A DNA stretch of 64,000 nucleotides. Source: Lotus japonicus. Lineage: Eukaryota; Streptophyta; Magnoliopsida; Fabales; Fabaceae. Shown one piece after another: positions 58,901 to 64,000 of this stretch. The notes under the pieces were generated by a model. It had not been told where the DNA came from and searched no databases. It saw only the letters and a program-made list of their open reading frames with translations. Position 1 is the stretch's first letter, and every line of letters starts with the position of its first letter. The translations under genes were made by a program, and so were the position numbers. The stretch lies in NCBI RefSeq assembly GCF_012489685.1, contig NC_080044.1, positions 18,332,369 through 18,396,368 on the forward strand, given 5' to 3'.

Positions 58901-59578
58901 TACTATGTGATGACTAAGGGAGGGGTCAAAGATGACTGTGCTGTTTTCAAGAAACCAGATATGGAGATGAAGAAGCATTTGAAACCGCTTTTTGTGTGGG
59001 CCCGCATTGAAGGAGTAGGTGTCAATAAAGTCTTGGTTGATGGCGGGGCCGCCATAAATTTAATGCCAAAGTTTCTGCTTAAGAAGATTGGGAAATCTGT
59101 CGAGGATTTACAGCCTCATAATATGATGTTGACTGATTATGAAGGAAAGACCTCTAAGTCTTTGGGAATGTTATTGGTGGAAACCACAATTGGTACTGTT
59201 TCTTGACCTACTCTGTTCGTAGTAGTGCCATCGAAAGCAAACTACAATCTGCTTCTAGGACGAGAATGGATTCATGGGATAGGGGCTGTGCCGTCCTCCC
59301 TTCATCAAAAGCTGTCAATTTGGAGGCCAGATGGGGTGGTCGAAAATGTTGATGCTGACCAGAGTTACTACAAAGCTGAAGTGGAGTTTGTCGACCGAAA
59401 GAATTTCGAGAAGCGGATGGCAAGCATCGCTCCATATGAATCAGAAGGAAAAGAACACATGGAAGGTTCCACTAGTTATGCAATGAATCTTCACCCGGAG
59501 TACGGATTTCTTTGGAATAAAAACTTTCGCGCTCAGAATGCCACTGGAGAGTGGCAAATCGTCGAATTAGATGATTGA
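55901..59578 (+). pseudogene. Gag-protease of element E, two internal stops
   Basis: ATG 55901 (MRLRSGRLVSMANGRSRSGN) starts a frame that runs to TGA 59576 with stops at TAA 57911 and TGA 59204. The N-terminal third is low-complexity. The Gag domain (about 56990-57420) shows MKYFPSSLTKNAFTWFTTL and DYLNRFRQMKSKC. A knuckle-like FCKFHNVFSHWTINC is near 57765-57810. Arg/Gly-rich sequence follows, then a retropepsin-like protease with LVDGGAAINLMP (about 59033-59068) and NLLLGREWIHGIG. Both internal stops are explained by C-to-T in CAA and CGA. The frame overlaps the RT frame by 8 nt, ATGATTGA. Confidence 0.8.
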
Positions 59579-62500
59579 GTCGAGCGTAGCTCGAATATCG
59601 GCCTATGCGGCCGAGATAAGAATAAAGACGGCCTTGGAGGCCGAACAATATATAGGAACGGCAAAGGAAGCCGAATATGAAGAAGTTTGCAAACCGGAGG
59701 AGTGCCTAGACTTGGATCATTTTAATGAAGACAGATTAGAGCCGGTTCTTGATTGTATATATGATGATGAACCCCTCGGATTCGAGCAATCTTTAGATCC
59801 CATGTTAAAAATGCAGGCTCAGGATCCTTTAGAGGAGGTCGATTTGGGAGATGGAACCAAGAAAAGGCCGACGTATGTAAGTTCGTTGATCGACTCGGAT
59901 TTTAAGAATCGAATGGTTAGTTTGTTGCAAGAATACAAAGATTGCTTCGCATGGGATTACGACGAAATGCCGGATTTAAGCCGGGAGTTAGTGGAGCTGA
60001 AGTTACCAATTCGACCTGGTAGGAAGCCAGTGAAGCAAGCCCCAAGGAGATTCGCCCCAGAGGTGTTCTCAAAGATAAAAGAGGAAGTGGAGCGCCTACT
60101 TGGAGCAAAGTTCATAGGAACGGCCAGGTATGTCGATTGGTTAGCTAATGTAGTTCCTGTACTTAAGAAAAATGGTAAAATGAGGGTTTGCATAGATTAT
60201 AGAGATTTAAATTCGGCTACGCCGAAAGATGAATATCCTATACCTGTGGCCGAAATGATGGTAGATTCTGCTGCAGGAAATGAATATTTAAGTTTACTGG
60301 ATGGATATTCGAGGTATAACCAAATTTATATTGCTGAGGATGATGTGTCGAAGACTGCGTTTCGGTGTCCAGGGGCACTAGGAAAATATGAATGGGTGGT
60401 GATGCCGTTCGGTCTTAAAAATGCCGGTGCAACTTATCAGAGGGTAATGAACACTATTTTTCATGAATACATTGAGAAATTTATGCAAGTGTATATTGAT
60501 GATATTGTAGTAAAGTCGAAATCTCAGGATGTTCATATTGAACATCTTAAGTTGTCATTTGAAAAAATGAGAAAGTACGGCTTAAAAATGAACCCACTCA
60601 AATGTGCCTTTGGTGTAATTGCAGGGCAATTCCTGGGATTCATTTTTCATAAGAAGGGCATTGAAATCGACCAGAACAAGGCAAAAGCAATCTTCGATAC
60701 TCAACCACCGTCGAATAAAAAACAGTTACAGTCTTTGTTGGGCAAAGTCAATTTCTTGAGAAGGTTTATCATGGATCTAAGTGGGAAAACCAAGGTATTC
60801 TCCACATTGCTTCGACTCAAGAAAGAACAAGAGTTTCAATGGAGGGAAGAACATCAGAAGGCGTTCGAGGAAATAAAAGCTAGTTTAACAACGGCACCAG
60901 TCATGGCTCCCCTCATTCGTGGAAAACCAATGAAACTCTACATTTCGGCATCAGAGGAAACTATTGGCAGTGTGTTGGCTCAAGATGATGAAGATGGGGT
61001 CGAAAGGGCTATATATTATTTGAGCCGAATCCTTAATGATGCTGAAACTAGATATAGTTTAGTAGAAAAATTGTGTTTATGTTTGTATTTTTCATGTACT
61101 AAACTTAAGTATTATATTAAACCTATTGATGTAACTGTTATTTCCCATTATGATAGAATAAAGCACATGCTGTTCAAGCCCATTCTTCATAGTCGAATTG
61201 GAAAGTGGGCGTTGGCCCTTACTGAGTTCTCTTTAAATTATCAACATTTGAGGGCTATGAAAGGCCAAGTAATAGCTGATTTTTTGGTTGATCATAGTGG
61301 GTCGAAAGAACAGGAGATGGTGGTGACGTTGAAACCTTGGGAAATGTATTTCGACGGTTCAAGGCATAAGAAAGGTACCGGGATAGGTATCTTAATAATT
61401 TCACCCCAAGGAATCCCGACAAAAATTAAGTTGGGAATCGAAGGTAAGTGTTCGAATAATGAGGCGGAGTATGAAGCTTTATTGATAGGGCTCGAAACGA
61501 CTCTAAATTTGGGGGCTAGAGAGCTTTTAATTCGTGGAGATTCGGAGTTGGTTATTAAACAACTAACTGGCGAATACCAATGCGTTAGTGAGAATTTAAT
61601 GAATTATCATTCGAAAGCAGTCAGAATGTTAAGAAGTTTTGATGAAGTCGAATTACGCCATATCCGTCGGATTGAGAATGCTGAAGCGAATGTTTTGGCA
61701 CAAATTGCGTCAGGTTACCGGCTACCTCGGAAAAAGTTTAAAGAGCTAGTAAAGGTCAAAAGAAAGTTTATCCCTAGCTTTAAGGAAAGAGGAATGGAGT
61801 TCAAGCAGGAGGTATTGGTCATTAGTAATTTAGATGACAGTGATTGGAGGAAACCTGTCGTGAAATACTTGCAAGACCCAAATGCACCAGCAGATCGAAG
61901 AACAAAGTATCGAGCTCTAAGTTACTTGATTTTGAACGACGAATTGTTTAAAAAAGGGATAAATGAAGTTCTACTAAAGTGCCTAAGTGAAGAAGAGGCG
62001 TTTCGAGCAGTCAAAGCCGTTCATGATGGCATATGTGGGGCGCATCAGGCGAATGGACAAGTCGAAGCTGCTAATAAAGTGCTGAGTATTTTGGAATAAA
62101 ACTGTTAACTTCGACGCCATATTATGCTCAGGCGAATGGACAAGTCGAAGCGGCTAATAAAGTTCTGATTAACTTGGTTAAAAAACACATTAGTCAAAAG
62201 CCGAGAAGGTGGCATGACACTTTGAGTCAAGTTTTATGGGCTTATCGAAATTCGCCCAAAGAGGCCACTGGAGTAACTCCTTTCCGACTTACGTATGGGC
62301 ATGAGGCGGTTTTACCGATCGAAATATGCTTACAGTCCGTTAGAATTCAAAGGCAATTCGAGATTCCGTGCGATGATTATTGGAATATGATGTACGACGA
62401 GTTAATCGAATTGGACGAGGAAAGATTGAATGCTTTAGAAGTTATGATTCGACAAAAAGAACGAATTACTAAAAGTTATAATAAAAAAGTCAAGTCTAAG

Positions 62501-62740
62501 GCATTTAGCGTTGGAGACTTAGTTTGGAAAGTGATCCTTCCAATGGACAAAAAAGATCGAGCATACGGAAAATGGGCCCCTAAATGGGAAGGGCCATTTA
62601 AAGTAATTAAGTGTTATTCAAACAACGCTTATTCGATTGAGGAAATCGGAACGATTGCTCGAATATTGACGATAAATGGAAAGTACTTAAAAAGGTTTAA
62701 TCCAGCGATTCATGAAATAAAAATTGATATCGAAACGTAG
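59571..62740 (+). pseudogene. Pol of element E: RT, RNase H, archaeal-type RNase H, broken integrase
   Basis: ATG 59571 directly follows an in-frame TAG. RT occupies about residues 140-360, with YIDD at 308-311. A Ty3-type RNase H (SASEETIGSVLAQ) is followed by a second RNase H starting at MYFDGSRHKKGTG (residue 592), with NNEAEYEAL and RGDSELVI; its last acidic site reads AEANVLA where AD is usual. The integrase has the HHCC region start (HDGICGAHQ) and then jumps to ANGQVEAANKV; TAA follows at 62097. A second piece (62100-62740) carries the integrase C-terminal part with WAYRNSPKEATGVTPFRL and WEGPFKVIK. The DDE core is missing, so the copy cannot integrate on its own. Confidence 0.88.
62045..62168 (+). 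repeat. 41-bp direct repeat at the integrase rearrangement
   Basis: TCAGGCGAATGGACAAGTCG and the next 21 bases occur at 62045 and 62128 (offset 83 bp) with two differences. Both copies encode the ANGQVEA segment that normally follows the integrase catalytic core. Confidence 0.9.
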
Positions 62741-62850
62741 TGCATAAGCTGAAAACAAATATGGCGAAAACGCCATTTGAAAGTACATAGGGAAATAAAG
62801 TGGCACAGGCGCCATGTGAAAAAAAAAACATGAACAAAGAAATAAGAAGA

Positions 62851-63888
62851 CTAAAATGGTGGAGTGGCTTTCATGGGAGCATATCGACCCTTGAGTTTCT
62901 TGAGTCGCTTATCAACCTTTGCCTTCTTGTTCTGAAGCTCAGAAATTTCGCCTTCAAGTCGATTCTTGTCTTTCACGTGAGAGATGGCCTTGGCAGCAAC
63001 TTCAGTCTTTTGTTTCTTGAATTTGGCCAGGTTGGCTTTGAGGGATTTTTCCTGTTGTTGAAGTTCGGCAATCTGTTTCAAAATTTCATTCAGTTTCACT
63101 GAGTCAGCTTCCTCGAGTAATTTGATAGAGCCCACTTTGGTTTTAGCTCGGTCGAATGACTCAGCTGCATGTGTGCACTCAGTGGATTTGGAGGCTAAGT
63201 CCTGACCGACAAGTTTGGCTTGGTCGAAAGTCAAAAGTGATTCGTCAAGAAACTCTTGAAATTCTTGAATGCCCTTTTCTTGTTGATCAGTGAGGTCCTC
63301 ATTGCTAAGGTCAGAGATAAGTTGCTTAATTTCTCGGCCCAAGTTAAGGTTCGAGCTGAGGGCAGAAAATAAATCTTGCTCGAACGCAAGAGATCGAAGC
63401 TTGTTGATGATGGTGGTGGCAGTATTCAGAGTGCTTGTGCCTTCGTTTTGCATAGAGGATTCTTGGCTTCGACTGGTGCTAAGAGAGACTTGACCGCTGA
63501 CAAGTTGCTCGAGGGCTAATACTGGGTCATCCATGGCAAGAGCATCAAAGTCTTCGATAGGAATGGACTGAGGAGACTTCCTGCCAGCAACAGGGCTCGA
63601 AGCCTTAAGAGTTTTTTCTTGGGTCTTCGAGACTTTGGCAATGGGTGAAGGGATAGGTTGACGGTCTTCGTCAGTATCCGACTTTTCGGCCGAAGCGCCA
63701 AGGTCCTGCGTAAAGGACTCATTGTCAGATGAAACATAACTAACTATTCGACCAGAAGGATATTGAATTCGTAACGGTTGAAAGTTTAAAAAGTCATCAA
63801 GACTTTGGCAGTCAGAAGAACTGGAATCAGAAGAGTTCGAAGACAAATGGATTACTTGAGGAGGAGGCTTTGTTTTCGAAGAGATATC
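62851..63888 (-). CDS. Antisense coiled-coil ORF of element E, terminal exon
   Basis: The minus-strand open frame runs to a stop at 62851. It has no ATG near its left end, and an acceptor TTTTCTTCAG|GATATC at 63889-63890 suggests an exon of 345 codons whose upstream exon lies beyond the window. The protein is Ser/Asp-rich first (VIHLSSNSSDSSSSD), then strongly helical with coiled-coil heptads (RLEGEISELQNKKAKVDKRL). It is intact here although gag-pol is broken. It occupies the position of antisense genes known in Tat elements. Function is unknown; a structural or regulatory role is a guess. Confidence 0.6.
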   Translation of the reverse strand, partial: DISSKTKPPPQVIHLSSNSSDSSSSDCQSLDDFLNFQPLRIQYPSGRIVSYVSSDNESFTQDLGASAEKSDTDEDRQPIPSPIAKVSKTQEKTLKASSPVAGRKSPQSIPIEDFDALAMDDPVLALEQLVSGQVSLSTSRSQESSMQNEGTSTLNTATTIINKLRSLAFEQDLFSALSSNLNLGREIKQLISDLSNEDLTDQQEKGIQEFQEFLDESLLTFDQAKLVGQDLASKSTECTHAAESFDRAKTKVGSIKLLEEADSVKLNEILKQIAELQQQEKSLKANLAKFKKQKTEVAAKAISHVKDKNRLEGEISELQNKKAKVDKRLKKLKGRYAPMKATPPF

Positions 63889-64000
63889 CTGAAGAAAAGT
63901 GTAAAAATGCAAAAGGTAAGTACGAAGACTAAGGAATTACGAAGAAAGAAGTGTCGAACGAAAAATACATGTTCTTGTTGAAGTTTGGTCGGGGAAGAAG

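Larger units (their letters stand above)
55163..64000 (+). mobile_element. Element E: Tat-lineage LTR retrotransposon, 3' end outside window
   Basis: Order: 5' LTR, PBS, gag-protease, RT, RNase H, a second archaeal-type RNase H, integrase (core deleted), then an antisense coding region on the minus strand reaching the right edge. The double RNase H and the antisense gene downstream of pol are hallmarks of the Tat branch of Ty3/gypsy. In-frame stops in gag-protease and the damaged integrase show this copy is defective. CTTCC (55158-55162) is the expected left target duplication and cannot be tested here. Confidence 0.88.

Noticed and set aside
57695..58978. 427-codon minus-strand open frame
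   Set aside because: Antisense to the gag-protease of element E, no domain character, no splice logic, and its composition mirrors the coding strand.
1..64000. CRISPR arrays, tRNA or rRNA genes, bacterial operons, attachment sites
   Set aside because: No regularly spaced repeats with unique spacers, no recognisable tRNA or rRNA segments, and clear plant gene and transposon structure throughout. tRNA genes were judged by eye only; a covariance-model scan would be decisive.

Overview
The window reads as nuclear DNA of a dicot plant, probably a legume. Genes are split by GT-AG introns, intergenic DNA is AT-rich, and plant LTR retrotransposons, L1-type LINEs, MULE, hAT and PIF/Harbinger-like elements fill most of the space. 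Legume is an inference from the style of the SIRE-like solo LTR at 859-2066; the species cannot be fixed from sequence alone. I recognised no tRNA, rRNA, CRISPR, organellar or bacterial sequence.

Three host genes are supported, all on the minus strand. (1) 14102-9847: a 3-exon, 355-aa plant-specific protein with a helical N-terminal domain and a C-terminal RRM-like domain; its 3-kb second intron holds a gypsy RT relic and a tandem duplication. (2) 20069-18977: a 3-exon, 189-aa glyoxalase/VOC-family protein. (3) 44696-40355: a 10-exon, about 1,010-aa hnRNP Q/R-like protein with three RRMs, an acidic region containing a coding minisatellite, and an RGG/Tyr-rich tail. Every splice junction of the three keeps the reading frame.

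Mobile DNA, left to right. SIRE-like solo LTR (859-2066, TSD ATAAG). Non-autonomous Ty3/gypsy Tat-type element (2810-9505, TSD AAGTC) with gag-protease and an antisense, intron-containing ORF but no RT, RNase H or integrase. Gypsy-like solo LTR (15452-16765, TSD TGCTT). Long-TIR MULE (17319-18590). PIF-like MITE (20708-21120, TSD TAA). A three-level nest at 21315-34458: a 5'-truncated plus-strand LINE (A) is split by a nearly complete minus-strand LINE (B), whose ORF1 is split by the 3' half of a chromovirus-like element with a 3.5-kb LTR (C). MULE-type MITE (34588-35202). MULE-like element with a 9-bp TSD (45844-46642). An internally deleted LINE (D, 46757-54186) split by a non-autonomous hAT (47444-49143, TSD GCGACCGC) and by a 3-kb solo LTR of the same family as element C (50300-53274, TSD AATTC). 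From 55163 to the right edge lies a Tat-lineage element (E) with 5' LTR, PBS, gag-protease, RT with two RNase H domains, an integrase whose catalytic core is deleted, and an antisense coiled-coil ORF; its 3' LTR is outside the window.

The retroelements are mostly decayed; several nonsense codons can be explained by C-to-T change (CAA, CAG or CGA to a stop), as expected for silenced, methylated DNA. The most interesting themes are the antisense ORFs present in two different Tat-type elements, one of which has lost pol yet kept gag and the antisense gene; the rearranged integrase of element E; the RT-less LINE D; and the coding minisatellite in the RNA-binding protein gene.
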